Source of the DNA: Flavobacteriales bacterium
GTDB lineage: Bacteria > Bacteroidota > Bacteroidia > Flavobacteriales_F > PHOS-HE28
Length of the DNA: 64,000 bases
Direction: 5' to 3'
NCBI GenBank assembly: GCA_016718655.1
Contig: JADKCV010000001.1
Coordinates: forward strand, 310,001 to 374,000
Part shown: piece after piece, positions 27,146 to 35,967 of the stretch
How the letters are laid out: every line of letters starts with the position of its first letter
How positions within the stretch are numbered: the stretch's first letter is position 1
Translations under genes and position numbers: made by a program
Notes under the pieces: generated by a model
Database searches by the model: none
What the model saw: the letters and a program-made list of their open reading frames with translations, nothing else
What the model was told of the DNA's origin: nothing

Positions 27146-29563
27146 TCACTCGTAACGTAATGCCTTCACCGGATCGGCCACCGCCGCTCGGTACGCCTGT
27201 ACCGTGACCGTGATCACGGTGACCATCAGGGTGATGAGCAGGGCACCGGCGAAGTGCAGTGGTGAAACGTGCGTGTGGTAGGCGAAGGTTTCCAGCCAGC
27301 GACCGATCGCATAGAACGCCAGCGGGAATGTCACGAGCAGGGCCAGCCCCAGCAGCACCACGAACTCCGCGTTCAGGCGCTGGACGATGTCGAGCACCGG
27401 AGCGCCCATCACCCGGCGGATGCCGATCTCGCGTGTCCGTTGCCGGGCGGTGAAGTAGGCCAGGCCATAGAGCCCCATGACCGTGAGCAGGATGGCCAGG
27501 ATCGCGAAGGCCGAGAAAACCCGGAAGAGCTTGTCCTCGGCCGCGTAAAGCTCGGCGATGCGGGAGTCGAGGAAGTCCGCGTCCCACTGCGCGTTCGGCT
27601 GCAGGGCCTTGTACCGGCCTTCGAGGGCCATCAACTGGCTCTGCACATCGCCCGGGGCCAGACGCAGGAGCAGGTTGTTCACCCCATAGCGCGGGTGGCC
27701 CTGGAAGATGGCGATGGGCTCGATCGGCGTATGCAGGCTCGTATAGTGGAAGTCCTTCACCACGCCGATGATGCGCAGTTCCTGGTCGATACTGTCGCCC
27801 GGCACATAGAGCTTCTCGCTCAATGGATCGGTCCAGCCGAACGCCTTCACCAGGGCCTCGTTCACGATGATGCTGCCGTCCTGGTCCGTGGGGATACGCG
27901 GGTCGAAGGTGCGGCCCTGCGTGAACGTCATGCCGATGAGCGCGGGATAGTCCGCGTCGCAGCTCATGGCCGGCAGGGGCTTGTCGATGTTGCCCTCCGG
28001 GCCTTTGGCACGAAGCACCCACCGCTGCGTGCCACCGCCCGGTGTGTTGTCGGCGAACGATGCGGCCGTGACGAAGCTCTCGCGCATGAGCTCGGTCTTC
28101 ATCGGCCGCAGCGCATCCCACTTCAGCGTGTCCTCCGGATGGGGGGAGGGCATCTTCACGAGCAGCACGTTCTCCTTGTGCAGACCCATGTCGTTGGTGC
28201 GCAGCCACTGCAGCTGGGCGAACACGGCCAGGGTGCCCACCACCATGAACAGAGCGATGGCGAACTGCGCGGCCATGAGCACCTTCCTCACCCGCTGCTT
28301 GCCCGCACCGGCGACGCCCTCCTTCAACAGCAGTTGCGGTGCGAACCGCGACAGGAAAAAGGCCGGATAGCTGCCCGCCAGCACGCCGATGAGCAGCACG
28401 ATGAGCGCGAGCAGACCTGCGAAGCCGCCGCTGAGCACGTTGCCCATACCGATCTCCTTTCCGCTGAGTTCATTGAAACCGGGCAAGGCGAGCTTCAACA
28501 GCATCAACGCCACGACGATGCCCAGCAGCGCGATGAGCACGCTGCCGCCGATGAACTGGATCACCAACTGACCGCGCTGAGCACCGCTCACTTTGCGCAA
28601 GGCCACCTCCTTGGCGCGACGGGTCGCATCGGCAGTGCTCATGTTGATGTAATTGATGCACGCGATGCCCAGAATGAGCAGGGCCACGATGCTGAGCAGG
28701 GTGACGTAAGCGCGGTTGCCCTTCTTAGGCGTGTCGTAGATGAGGTCGTTGTTGAAGTGGACATCGCGCAACGGCTCCAAGTTGAATCGCATGGTGCCCT
28801 TGAAGCCTGCATCCTGTTGCCAAAATGGAAGGATGTACTTCTTCATGAAGGCATCCATCTTCGGCTGGAAACTCTCCGCCGTGCTGCCTGGGGTCAGCAC
28901 CAGGTATCCGTAGCTGCTCACTTGTCCCCAGCCTTGCATCAATTGCTCCTTTGCTTGCGGCGGCATGCCGAGCATGCTCAAGAAACAGCCCGGTACGATG
29001 TGCGTGTTGAAGGCCTTCTCATCGATGACCCCAGCTACTTTCAGGATGCGGCCGTTGCGTTCAACCATCTTTCCCAAGGGCTCATCACTGCCGAACATCT
29101 CATTGGCCATGCGTTGAGTGATGACCAGGTTGTCCGGTTCATCAAGTGCGTGCGGCCCCCCTCGCAACCATTGATAGTCGAAGGTCCGGAAGAAGGCCGT
29201 GTCGGCGAAATATCCATGGTCCTCGATGAAGCTCTGTCCTTGGTAGGTGAAGCTGCACTTATCGAGCACATATAGCCAGCTGCCGCTTTCGACCCCCGGA
29301 TACTCTTGCAGGAGCGTGGGCACCATGGCGAACTGCGTCAGGCCGAAGTCGTCGCTCTGGTCGCCGAAGTTGAAGTGCGACTGGATCCGGAAGATCCGAT
29401 GCGCCTTGGCGTGGTGTGCATCGAAACTCAATTCGTCCTGTACGTAGATGTAGATGAGCAGGCATGCCACGATCCCGATGGCCAAGCCGAAGATGTTCAA
29501 TGCAGCGAAGAGCTTGTCGCGCAACAGCGTGCGCCAGGCGATGAGGAGATAGTTGGCGAACAT
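27146..29563 (-). CDS. MacB/FtsX-family ABC transporter permease
   Basis: An 805-residue permease (MFANYLLIAWRTLLRDKLFA) with the same double layout as the orphan permease at 16.5 kb: an N-terminal helix, periplasmic MacB-core domain, three helices (INYINMSTADATRRAKEVAL is the coupling region), then a second periplasmic domain and three helices near the end (EIGIRRVMGAPVLDIVQ). The last gene of an adaptor-ATPase-permease operon, 18 bp after the ATPase. Together they probably form a MacAB-like machine that drives export from the periplasm. Its start is a canonical ATG and no indel was noticed. Confidence 0.92.
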   Translation of the reverse strand: MFANYLLIAWRTLLRDKLFAALNIFGLAIGIVACLLIYIYVQDELSFDAHHAKAHRIFRIQSHFNFGDQSDDFGLTQFAMVPTLLQEYPGVESGSWLYVLDKCSFTYQGQSFIEDHGYFADTAFFRTFDYQWLRGGPHALDEPDNLVITQRMANEMFGSDEPLGKMVERNGRILKVAGVIDEKAFNTHIVPGCFLSMLGMPPQAKEQLMQGWGQVSSYGYLVLTPGSTAESFQPKMDAFMKKYILPFWQQDAGFKGTMRFNLEPLRDVHFNNDLIYDTPKKGNRAYVTLLSIVALLILGIACINYINMSTADATRRAKEVALRKVSGAQRGQLVIQFIGGSVLIALLGIVVALMLLKLALPGFNELSGKEIGMGNVLSGGFAGLLALIVLLIGVLAGSYPAFFLSRFAPQLLLKEGVAGAGKQRVRKVLMAAQFAIALFMVVGTLAVFAQLQWLRTNDMGLHKENVLLVKMPSPHPEDTLKWDALRPMKTELMRESFVTAASFADNTPGGGTQRWVLRAKGPEGNIDKPLPAMSCDADYPALIGMTFTQGRTFDPRIPTDQDGSIIVNEALVKAFGWTDPLSEKLYVPGDSIDQELRIIGVVKDFHYTSLHTPIEPIAIFQGHPRYGVNNLLLRLAPGDVQSQLMALEGRYKALQPNAQWDADFLDSRIAELYAAEDKLFRVFSAFAILAILLTVMGLYGLAYFTARQRTREIGIRRVMGAPVLDIVQRLNAEFVVLLGLALLVTFPLAFYAIGRWLETFAYHTHVSPLHFAGALLITLMVTVITVTVQAYRAAVADPVKALRYE

Positions 29564-29581
29564 GGCGGTCTTACCCGGTGG

Positions 29582-30277
29582 TCACACCGAGGCATGCTTG
29601 AATGGAATGCTCTCCACCACCTTCCCATCCAATAAGTTGATGGTCCGTTGCGCATAGCCCGCATCGCGCACGCTGTGGGTGACGATGATCACCGTGGTGC
29701 CCGCCTTGTTCAGGTCGAGCAACAAATTCATCACTTCTTCGCCCATGGTGCTATCCAAGTTCCCGGTGGGTTCGTCGGCGAGTATGAGCTTGGGAGCGTT
29801 CACAACGGCTCGCGCAATGGCCACTCGTTGTTGTTGACCGCCACTCAACTGCTGCGGAAAATGCTCTGCGCGATGGGCGATGTTCATGCGCTTCATCACC
29901 TCGTCCACTTGGATCTTCCGGTCGGTCTTGCCCATACGGGTGTATATCAACGGGAGCTCGATGTTCTCCTCCACCGTCAATTCATCGATCAGGTTGAAGC
30001 TCTGGAAGACGAAACCGATGGTGTTCTTTCGGACCTCGGCCCGCTTCCGCTCATTGTAGTTGCTCACGTCCTCGCCGTTAACGAAATAGTGGCCGTTACT
30101 GGGCGAGTCCAACAACCCGAGGATGTTGAGCAACGTGGATTTCCCGCAACCGCTTGGCCCCATGATGGCGACAAAATCACCTTGTTCAATGGTGATATCC
30201 ACCGCATTGAGGGCCGTGGTCTCCACGGTATCGGTGCGGTAGACCTTGGAGAGGGAGGTGGTCCTGAGTAGGGGCAT
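29582..30277 (-). CDS. ABC transporter ATP-binding protein (MacB/LolD family)
   Basis: A 231-residue ATPase starting at 30277 (MPLLRTTSLSKVYRTD); the frame stays open upstream into a G-rich leader but without family similarity. Walker A is GPSGCGKST, the Q-loop lies in FVFQSFNLI, the signature is LSGGQQQRVAIARA, Walker B is LILADEPTGNLD, and the H-loop is VTHS. The sequence belongs to the LolD/MacB/FtsE group, which energises FtsX-like permeases. It lies between the adaptor (upstream) and permease (downstream) genes of the same operon. Confidence 0.95.
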   Translation of the reverse strand: MPLLRTTSLSKVYRTDTVETTALNAVDITIEQGDFVAIMGPSGCGKSTLLNILGLLDSPSNGHYFVNGEDVSNYNERKRAEVRKNTIGFVFQSFNLIDELTVEENIELPLIYTRMGKTDRKIQVDEVMKRMNIAHRAEHFPQQLSGGQQQRVAIARAVVNAPKLILADEPTGNLDSTMGEEVMNLLLDLNKAGTTVIIVTHSVRDAGYAQRTINLLDGKVVESIPFKHASV

Positions 30278-30285
30278 TTTGCTCG

Positions 30286-30333
30286 GGGCGTTGAGGGTTG
30301 GAGGAGTTGGGAGTTGAGGGTCGGGAGAACGCC
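30286..30333. repeat. G-rich degenerate repeat in the adaptor-ATPase gap
   Basis: The 86-bp gap contains GTTGAGGG and GTTGGGAG-like units with five runs of three or more G, enclosed by GGCGTT (30288-30293) and AACGCC (30329-30334). On the mRNA (minus) strand it is C-rich. It could affect translation of the ATPase gene or be a simple-sequence relic. Confidence 0.3.
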
Positions 30334-30363
30334 GGCCGCCACATGGACGATCATAGGTCCTCT

Positions 30364-31611
30364 TCACTGTATGATCAATTCATCGGCATCATTGAACGCA
30401 TTGTAACGGCTTATGACCACGCGATCCCCGGGTTGGAGTCCTTCGAGGACCTCGTACATGTCGGGGTTCTGGCGCCCGAGCTTCACCGAACGCTTGGTGG
30501 CGGTACCCACGTCGTCCATCACATAGACCCATTGGCCACCGGTGTCCTGGAAGAAGGGGCCGCGAGGAAGCATCAGGGCTTGCATATCCTCGCTCAACTG
30601 CAATCGGATCTGGAAGGACTGCCCGCGTCGTATACCATCCGGCGTGGTTGCGGTGAAGTGCAGGTCCACGTCGAATTCACCATTGTTCACCTCGGGGTAC
30701 ACTTTCACGATCCGCACCGAATGCTCCTTGCCTGCATGTGTGAAGCTTCCTTGCAGCCCGATGTTGATGCGGCTGACATAGTGTTCAGGGATCCGCGCGC
30801 GCACCTTGAAGCCGTCCAGCACATCGATCTGCGCAACGCGTTCACCCCGCTGTTTGGTCTGTCCCAGTTCGACGTTCAGTCCGCTGAGCTGTCCATCGAT
30901 GGGTGCTTTGATCGTGAGGTCCTGTAGGTTCTCGCGGAGGAAGGCCAAATTGCGGTCGATCAGTGCGAGGTTGTTGGTGATGGAACCCACTTGACTGAGG
31001 CGGAAGAGCGAATCACTGCGCACGTTGGCCGCCACCAGTTTCCGCTTCTCGCGCATGTAGTGCAGGTTCTCGGTGTTCCCCAAGAAGGTGTTCTGCGCCA
31101 ACAACGAGTCCTTCACCAGCCGCTCATCGATCTTCTGGTCGCGTTCCAGCCGTTTGAGCTCCTTATCGAGGTTCAGGAGTTCGTCCTTGAGGCGAGTGGT
31201 CTGCTGGTCCATGGCCAGCCGGGTGTTCCGTAGGTTGTTCTGCTGATCGAGCAGTTGGGCCTCCCTGTTGATGGCATCCATGTGCAACTGCGGATTGTTG
31301 AGCTCGATGATCGCATCGCCGGCCTTCACCATGTGCCCATCCTCCACAAAGCGGTGTTTCACGGTACCCCCTTCCGGTGCATCGAGGAAGACCGTTTGGA
31401 TCGGCTGGATCGTTCCTGTAACCGGTATGAACTCCCGGAACAGGCCTTTCTCAACGGTGGCCACCTGGATCTTGGCCGCCTCCAACCGGACCCGGGAATT
31501 GGAAATGGAACCGGCCAGGATCGTCACGGCAAGCACACCGGCACCGGCAACGCCGCTAGCCACCAATATGCGTCCACGGCGTTTCGGACTAGGGTCGATC
31601 GTGCGGTCCAT
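30364..31611 (-). CDS. efflux adaptor subunit (HlyD/MacA family)
   Basis: A 415-residue periplasmic adaptor with an N-terminal membrane anchor (residues ~14-33, ILVASGVAGAGVLAVTILAG). It has a barrel-sandwich region (FIPVTGTIQPIQTVFL ... VEDGHMVKAGDAIIELN), a long coiled-coil hairpin at ~110-200, a second lipoyl half (TIKAPIDGQLSGLNVELGQ) and a C-terminal beta-barrel (IPEHYVSRINIGLQG). First gene of the MacAB-like operon. No dedicated TolC gene is adjacent; the TolC at 24 kb is on the other strand and belongs to the RND operon but could be shared. Confidence 0.92.
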   Translation of the reverse strand: MDRTIDPSPKRRGRILVASGVAGAGVLAVTILAGSISNSRVRLEAAKIQVATVEKGLFREFIPVTGTIQPIQTVFLDAPEGGTVKHRFVEDGHMVKAGDAIIELNNPQLHMDAINREAQLLDQQNNLRNTRLAMDQQTTRLKDELLNLDKELKRLERDQKIDERLVKDSLLAQNTFLGNTENLHYMREKRKLVAANVRSDSLFRLSQVGSITNNLALIDRNLAFLRENLQDLTIKAPIDGQLSGLNVELGQTKQRGERVAQIDVLDGFKVRARIPEHYVSRINIGLQGSFTHAGKEHSVRIVKVYPEVNNGEFDVDLHFTATTPDGIRRGQSFQIRLQLSEDMQALMLPRGPFFQDTGGQWVYVMDDVGTATKRSVKLGRQNPDMYEVLEGLQPGDRVVISRYNAFNDADELIIQ

Positions 31612-31780
31612 GGCGCTAAGCTGGTTCGGGAGCGGTCACCGACCATGAACCTAGGTGACGGAAGGGGCGCCGGATGACGAGCGGGTGGAAGCTCGCTAGG
31701 AGGGGGATATCAGGTGGTTCACCCTTCCCCGATCCGTCCTTGGCTGCAGGGAACCCGAACAAGCCGGTGCCCCCCAGGTA

Positions 31781-31810
31781 TTGACAGAACCAAGATCCTG
31801 CCTACATTCG
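31781..31810 (+). promoter_or_regulatory. promoter of the RRM protein gene
   Basis: TTGACA at 31781-31786 and TACATTCG at 31803-31810 are separated so that TTG and the -7 box have the 19-bp spacer of Bacteroidota primary sigma-factor promoters. The untranslated leader to ATG 31891 is about 75 nt, long for the window and compatible with cold-type mRNA control (speculative). Confidence 0.6.
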
Positions 31811-31890
31811 TGCCGCCCATAGGCCCCTGTGTGCTTTGGCGAGACCACCGGGGTACAGGCACAGAACAACATAAACCGTCAGTAGAACTC

Positions 31891-32307
31891 ATGAACATTT
31901 ACGTCGCCAACGTGCCTTACTCAGTGAAGGACCAGGATCTCCACGAGCTTTTCTCCCCCTTCGGAGAGGTGACCTCGGCCAAGATCATCATGGACAAAGC
32001 CACCAATCGTAGCCGCGGCTTCGGTTTCGTGGAAATGGCCAACGATGAGGCAGGTCGTGCAGCCATTGAAGGGACCAATGGCAAGAACTTCCATGGCCGG
32101 GACCTGGTGGTGAACGAGGCGCGTCCTCGTACCGAGGGCGACCGCGGTGGCTTTGGCGGCGGTGGCGGCCGTGGCTTCGGTGGTGGCGGTGGTGACCGCG
32201 GCGGATACCGTGGTGGTGATCGCGGTGGTGACCGTGGCGGCAGCCGCGGCGGCGATCGTGGCGGTGACCGCGGTGATCGTGGTGGATACCGTCGCGACGA
32301 GTACTAA
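31891..32307 (+). CDS. RRM-domain RNA-binding protein with RGG-rich tail
   Basis: A 138-residue protein starting at ATG 31891 (MNIYVANVPYS). Residues 1-80 are an RNA recognition motif with RNP2 IYVANV and RNP1 RGFGFVEM. Residues ~85-138 are a Gly/Arg/Asp tail with RGG and GGDRGG repeats, a flexible RNA-binding or condensate-prone segment similar to cyanobacterial and Bacteroidota cold-inducible RNA-binding proteins. It sits alone between a well-formed promoter and a strong terminator, so it is monocistronic. Likely an RNA chaperone acting in the cytoplasm; targets unknown. Confidence 0.92.
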   Translation: MNIYVANVPYSVKDQDLHELFSPFGEVTSAKIIMDKATNRSRGFGFVEMANDEAGRAAIEGTNGKNFHGRDLVVNEARPRTEGDRGGFGGGGGRGFGGGGGDRGGYRGGDRGGDRGGSRGGDRGGDRGDRGGYRRDEY

Positions 32308-32328
32308 GCGAACGAACAACCCTGATGA

Positions 32329-32363
32329 GGACCCCTCGATCGCTCGAGGGGTCCTTTCTTTTT
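32329..32363 (+). terminator. strong intrinsic terminator of the RRM gene
   Basis: GGACCCCTCGA (32329-32339) pairs perfectly with TCGAGGGGTCC (32344-32354) around TCGC, followed by TTTCTTTTT. The clearest rho-independent terminator in the window. Confidence 0.9.
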
Positions 32364-32454
32364 GTGGTGATCGCTGATCGTGAAATCTTGTTATGGTCCG
32401 GCACCAAGCCCCCTGAGCACTGGTCCAACGGGCTCCTGCTCCGCGTCGACAGGG

Positions 32455-32462
32455 TACCTTTG
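32455..32462 (+). promoter_or_regulatory. -7 promoter element of the outer membrane receptor gene
   Basis: TACCTTTG, followed by CACC, is a perfect TAnnTTTG match 9 bp before the receptor's ATG. No TTG is found at the 19-bp position, so strength is uncertain. The leader would be only a few nucleotides. Confidence 0.5.
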
Positions 32463-32471
32463 CACCCTATC

Positions 32472-34985
32472 ATGAACGCTTCCACGGCCTTTCGCATTCT
32501 GGTGCTCGTTGGTTGGATGATCCTGGTCCCGGGTCTACGCGCACAGCCTCCTGTTGGCCGTGGAGGAGGTTCACTACCTGCCATAGGCAAGGTGTACGGC
32601 AAGGTGATCGATGCCCGCACGCGAAAGCCAGCCGAATTCGCCACGGTCACGGTGTATCACACCTTCAAGGACAGTCTTGTAGGTGGTTCCATCGTCCGGA
32701 CCAACGGCGAATTCGCAGTGGACCGTTTGCCGCTAGGCAAATTGCGCGTGGTGATCAGCTTCATCGGCTACGTGCCTTTGCAATTGGAAGCCGTCCTGAC
32801 CCGTGAGCGGATCGAACAGGACCTGGGCAACATGCTTCTTCAGCCCGATGAGAAGCTCCTGAACGAGGTGCAAGTGATCGGCGAACGTAGCACCATGGTG
32901 ATGCAGGTGGACCGGCGGGTGTTCAACGTGGACAAGGACCTGAGCACCCAGGGAGGCACCGGGGTGGATGTGATGAAGAACGTACCAGGCCTGAGTGTGG
33001 ACGTGGAAGGCAACGTTCAGATGCGAGGTTCCAACCCTCAAGTGCTCATCGATGGTCGCCCAACTGCCATGTCGCTGGACCAACTGCCAGCCGAGGAGAT
33101 CGAGCGGGTGGAGGTGATCACCAACCCATCGGTCGCGTTCGATGCCAGCACAACGGGAGGTATCATCAACGTGGTGCTCAAAAAGAACACGAAACCAGGG
33201 TACAGCGGCCAAGTACAGGCCGGGGTTGGCAGCAATGACCGCTACCAAGGGGGACTGAACCTGAACATGCGCGAGGGCCGCTGGGGCTTCAACCTCTCCT
33301 ACAATTTCAATACGGGGAACAATGTCACTGATGGCCGCACGATCAGAGAGGACCTGCTGAACGGATCGACGTTGGAGGTGTTCGAGCAGAACACGAACAG
33401 TCGTAACCGGTCCTTGATGCATGGGGGCCGGATCGGAGCGGATGTGCAGTTGAGCAACCGCAACACCCTTTCCATCTCACAAAGCTTCCGGGCACGTGGT
33501 ATGGACGGTGACGATGAGCAACAGTATGTGGTCGGTACGGGAGGTGGTGAAGTGGTGGGATACGGTGCACAGTTGAACTCCTCCACTTCCAACAACGGCA
33601 GCTACACGACACAACTCGCTTTCCGCCGGAAGGCGCCAAAAGAAGGCAAGGAATGGTCGGTGGATGGCACCTATAACTACTGGGATCGGAAGAGCAGCTC
33701 CCTGTTCGATCAATACGCGTTCGGATCGGGTACACCAGGTGGCTCATTACGCGCACAGGACAATGAGGGCGGCGCGCACATGAGCCAGTTCACCGTGCAA
33801 GCGGATGTGATCGATCCATTGAACGAGCGGAACAAGTTGGAATGGGGCTTCAAAGGCAGCTATAAGCAGGACCACACGTGGCTCCTTGTTTCATTACGTA
33901 CACCGAACACAGCGGTCCCAGTTCGTGATACCGCATTGAGCAATGACTATGACATCATCGATATCATCAACGCGGCCTACGTGAACTGGTCCCACCGGTT
34001 GAGCCCGAAGTGGTCCATGCAGAGCGGTGTGCGCTTCGAACAGACCTGGTTCGAGACCACCCTGCGCGGCAAGGACCAGGTGTTCAGTTACAAGTATCCT
34101 GATGGTGGTGAGGATCTGGTGAAGGCGCTGTTCCCTGCGGTATACCTGTCGCGGAAGTGGGAAGGCAGCCTGCGCGAACTACAGGTCAACTTCTCCCGGA
34201 AGATCGAGCGTCCACGGTTCTGGCAGATCATGCCATTCATCATGTTCAGTGACAGCCGGAACCTGCGTATCGGCAACGCCACGTTGGCACCCGAATTCAG
34301 CAACATCGCGGAGGTGAACCACCTGCTTCCATTCCTGAAGGGCAAAGGAAGCTGGTTGAGCAGTGTATATGGCCGGTTCACGGAGGACGTGATCACCGGG
34401 TATTCGGCACCGCTATCCACGGACAGTACGCTGCTCTTGAGCACATTCGTGAACGGGAGTTACAGCACCAGCGGCGGTTGGGAGAACGTGATCAAGGTGG
34501 AACCGATCGCGAAGCTGCAATTGACCTTGAGCGGTAACGTACGCTACACGAACATCGCGTTGGCCAGCACCGAGGGTGGCCTGCGCAATGAGGGGCTCAA
34601 CTGGGACGCGAAGCTCCTAGCGGCTTATCGCTTCGGGTCGAAAGCGAATTGGAACGTACAACTGAACGGTGAATATGAGAGTCCTCGGATCCAGCCACAA
34701 GGTGTAACGCTTGCACAGTATGGAGTGGATGCGTCAGTGTCCCATGATGTGACCAAACGCATCCAGGCCGTGGTCTCGGTGAACGATGTGTTCTTCACAC
34801 GCCAGTGGGGCAACGTGCTGGACACGCCCACGCTCTATCAAGAGAACTTCCGTCGGCGCGAAATGCGCTTCGTACGCTTCACCCTCACCTGGAAGTTCGG
34901 TGAGCAGAACAGCTCCTTGTTCCGCAAGCGCAGCGAACGTCCGCGGACCGAGCCGGGAAGCGGAGGTGGGGATATGGAGATGTGA
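32472..34985 (+). CDS. outer membrane beta-barrel receptor (TonB-dependent-like, carboxypeptidase-regulatory N-domain)
   Basis: An 837-residue outer-membrane protein from ATG 32472, with signal peptide MNASTAFRILVLVGWMILVP ending at LRAQ. Residues ~35-115 form a carboxypeptidase-regulatory-like domain (GKVYGKVIDARTRKPAEFAT). A plug-like domain follows (GTGVDVMKNVPGLSVDVEG, VLIDGRPTAM, IERVEVITNPSVAFDASTT), then a large barrel typical of the OMP_b-brl_3 family. Such proteins in Bacteroidota import peptides, siderophores or glycans, or act as adhesins. No SusD partner is adjacent. It ends 8 bp from the convergent HmuY-like gene. Confidence 0.88.
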   Translation: MNASTAFRILVLVGWMILVPGLRAQPPVGRGGGSLPAIGKVYGKVIDARTRKPAEFATVTVYHTFKDSLVGGSIVRTNGEFAVDRLPLGKLRVVISFIGYVPLQLEAVLTRERIEQDLGNMLLQPDEKLLNEVQVIGERSTMVMQVDRRVFNVDKDLSTQGGTGVDVMKNVPGLSVDVEGNVQMRGSNPQVLIDGRPTAMSLDQLPAEEIERVEVITNPSVAFDASTTGGIINVVLKKNTKPGYSGQVQAGVGSNDRYQGGLNLNMREGRWGFNLSYNFNTGNNVTDGRTIREDLLNGSTLEVFEQNTNSRNRSLMHGGRIGADVQLSNRNTLSISQSFRARGMDGDDEQQYVVGTGGGEVVGYGAQLNSSTSNNGSYTTQLAFRRKAPKEGKEWSVDGTYNYWDRKSSSLFDQYAFGSGTPGGSLRAQDNEGGAHMSQFTVQADVIDPLNERNKLEWGFKGSYKQDHTWLLVSLRTPNTAVPVRDTALSNDYDIIDIINAAYVNWSHRLSPKWSMQSGVRFEQTWFETTLRGKDQVFSYKYPDGGEDLVKALFPAVYLSRKWEGSLRELQVNFSRKIERPRFWQIMPFIMFSDSRNLRIGNATLAPEFSNIAEVNHLLPFLKGKGSWLSSVYGRFTEDVITGYSAPLSTDSTLLLSTFVNGSYSTSGGWENVIKVEPIAKLQLTLSGNVRYTNIALASTEGGLRNEGLNWDAKLLAAYRFGSKANWNVQLNGEYESPRIQPQGVTLAQYGVDASVSHDVTKRIQAVVSVNDVFFTRQWGNVLDTPTLYQENFRRREMRFVRFTLTWKFGEQNSSLFRKRSERPRTEPGSGGGDMEM

Positions 34986-34993
34986 GCCGATCC

Positions 34994-35965
34994 TCAGAGC
35001 GGCAACACCCTCATCTCAGGGCACCCTACTTGCCCTTGAGGCCCATGGAACTCCGTGAACTGCACCTTGTGGAAGAACCCCTCAGCATCCTCAAGAATGA
35101 AGTTCAGGTCGGGCACCACCGTGTAGGAACTGGTCACGAAGGAGTATGCCTTCCAATCGTAGCCGATGATATCGCGGCGATCATGGAAGGGATGCTGGAT
35201 CGTATCGGAGAGCGATACCAGTTCGAAGGGCGTGTTCGGAATGCGAGCCACCCGTGTGGTGGTACGGTCGATCAACGCCCCGGTGACGAGGTAGGACAGC
35301 ACGGGATCATACTCCCGGAAGCGATGGGTGTATTGGGTGAGCACGATATCCCAAGTTCCCTGTGGTGGTTCAATGGTCACCGCACCTTGCGCGAAACTGA
35401 AACAGGTATGTGCCCGTTGATGGTCCTTCGGTAGGACCACCGTGCGCATCTGAGACCCATCCAAGTGGGCCACTTCAAAGCGATACTCATTCGCATCCGC
35501 ATGGAGCATGTGAAGCTTCCACATGCCCATGGAAGATCCATTGGCATCCAGTCCCAGATCGATGACGTGGATGGGATGATCGATGCGCCAATCACCCACG
35601 GCGGTGCTGTCCGGGTGTCCGCTGGGCATGTCGACCAACTTACCGGCGGACATACCGATGGTATCCTGCACCAAGGCCATATCATGCGCCGTGGTGAGCC
35701 ATGCCGCCATGAGGCGCGCACCATTCAATTGGATACGCCAACCATCGGCATCACTTTCCAACGCAAGGTCCCAAGCGAACTTGGAGTTGGTGGCCACCAC
35801 GGAACCCGAACCGAGATCGATCCAGACCTGGTCCTGGTAACCGGGGCCCAAACACGCTTGCATCACGGCTCCCGGACCACGCTCGGTAGGGGGTACTGGT
35901 AGCTCCTCCTTAATGCACGAAGCCAGTAGGACGGATAGCAGAGGTAGGATGATCCGTGTGCGCAT
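34994..35965 (-). CDS. HmuY-family lipoprotein
   Basis: A 323-residue lipoprotein starting at 35965 (signal MRTRIILPLLSVLLASC, lipid Cys17). The body shows the HmuY-type arrangement: VWIDLGSGSVVATNSKFAWDLALES, then WRIDHP, and a C-terminal TWDIVLTQYTHRF strand set. HmuY of Porphyromonas gingivalis is a surface hemophore that hands heme to a TonB receptor; whether the heme-binding residues are conserved here cannot be judged without alignment. The start lies 2 bp from the stop of the TonB receptor gene, so the two are cotranscribed, as hmuR-hmuY are, but here in receptor-first order. Confidence 0.78.
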   Translation of the reverse strand: MRTRIILPLLSVLLASCIKEELPVPPTERGPGAVMQACLGPGYQDQVWIDLGSGSVVATNSKFAWDLALESDADGWRIQLNGARLMAAWLTTAHDMALVQDTIGMSAGKLVDMPSGHPDSTAVGDWRIDHPIHVIDLGLDANGSSMGMWKLHMLHADANEYRFEVAHLDGSQMRTVVLPKDHQRAHTCFSFAQGAVTIEPPQGTWDIVLTQYTHRFREYDPVLSYLVTGALIDRTTTRVARIPNTPFELVSLSDTIQHPFHDRRDIIGYDWKAYSFVTSSYTVVPDLNFILEDAEGFFHKVQFTEFHGPQGQVGCPEMRVLPL

Positions 35966-35967
35966 GG

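Noticed and set aside
32147..32305. Short GGT-GGC-CGT repeats that could suggest a tandem-repeat or CRISPR array
   Set aside because: They encode the RGG tail of the RRM protein; no uniform spacers.
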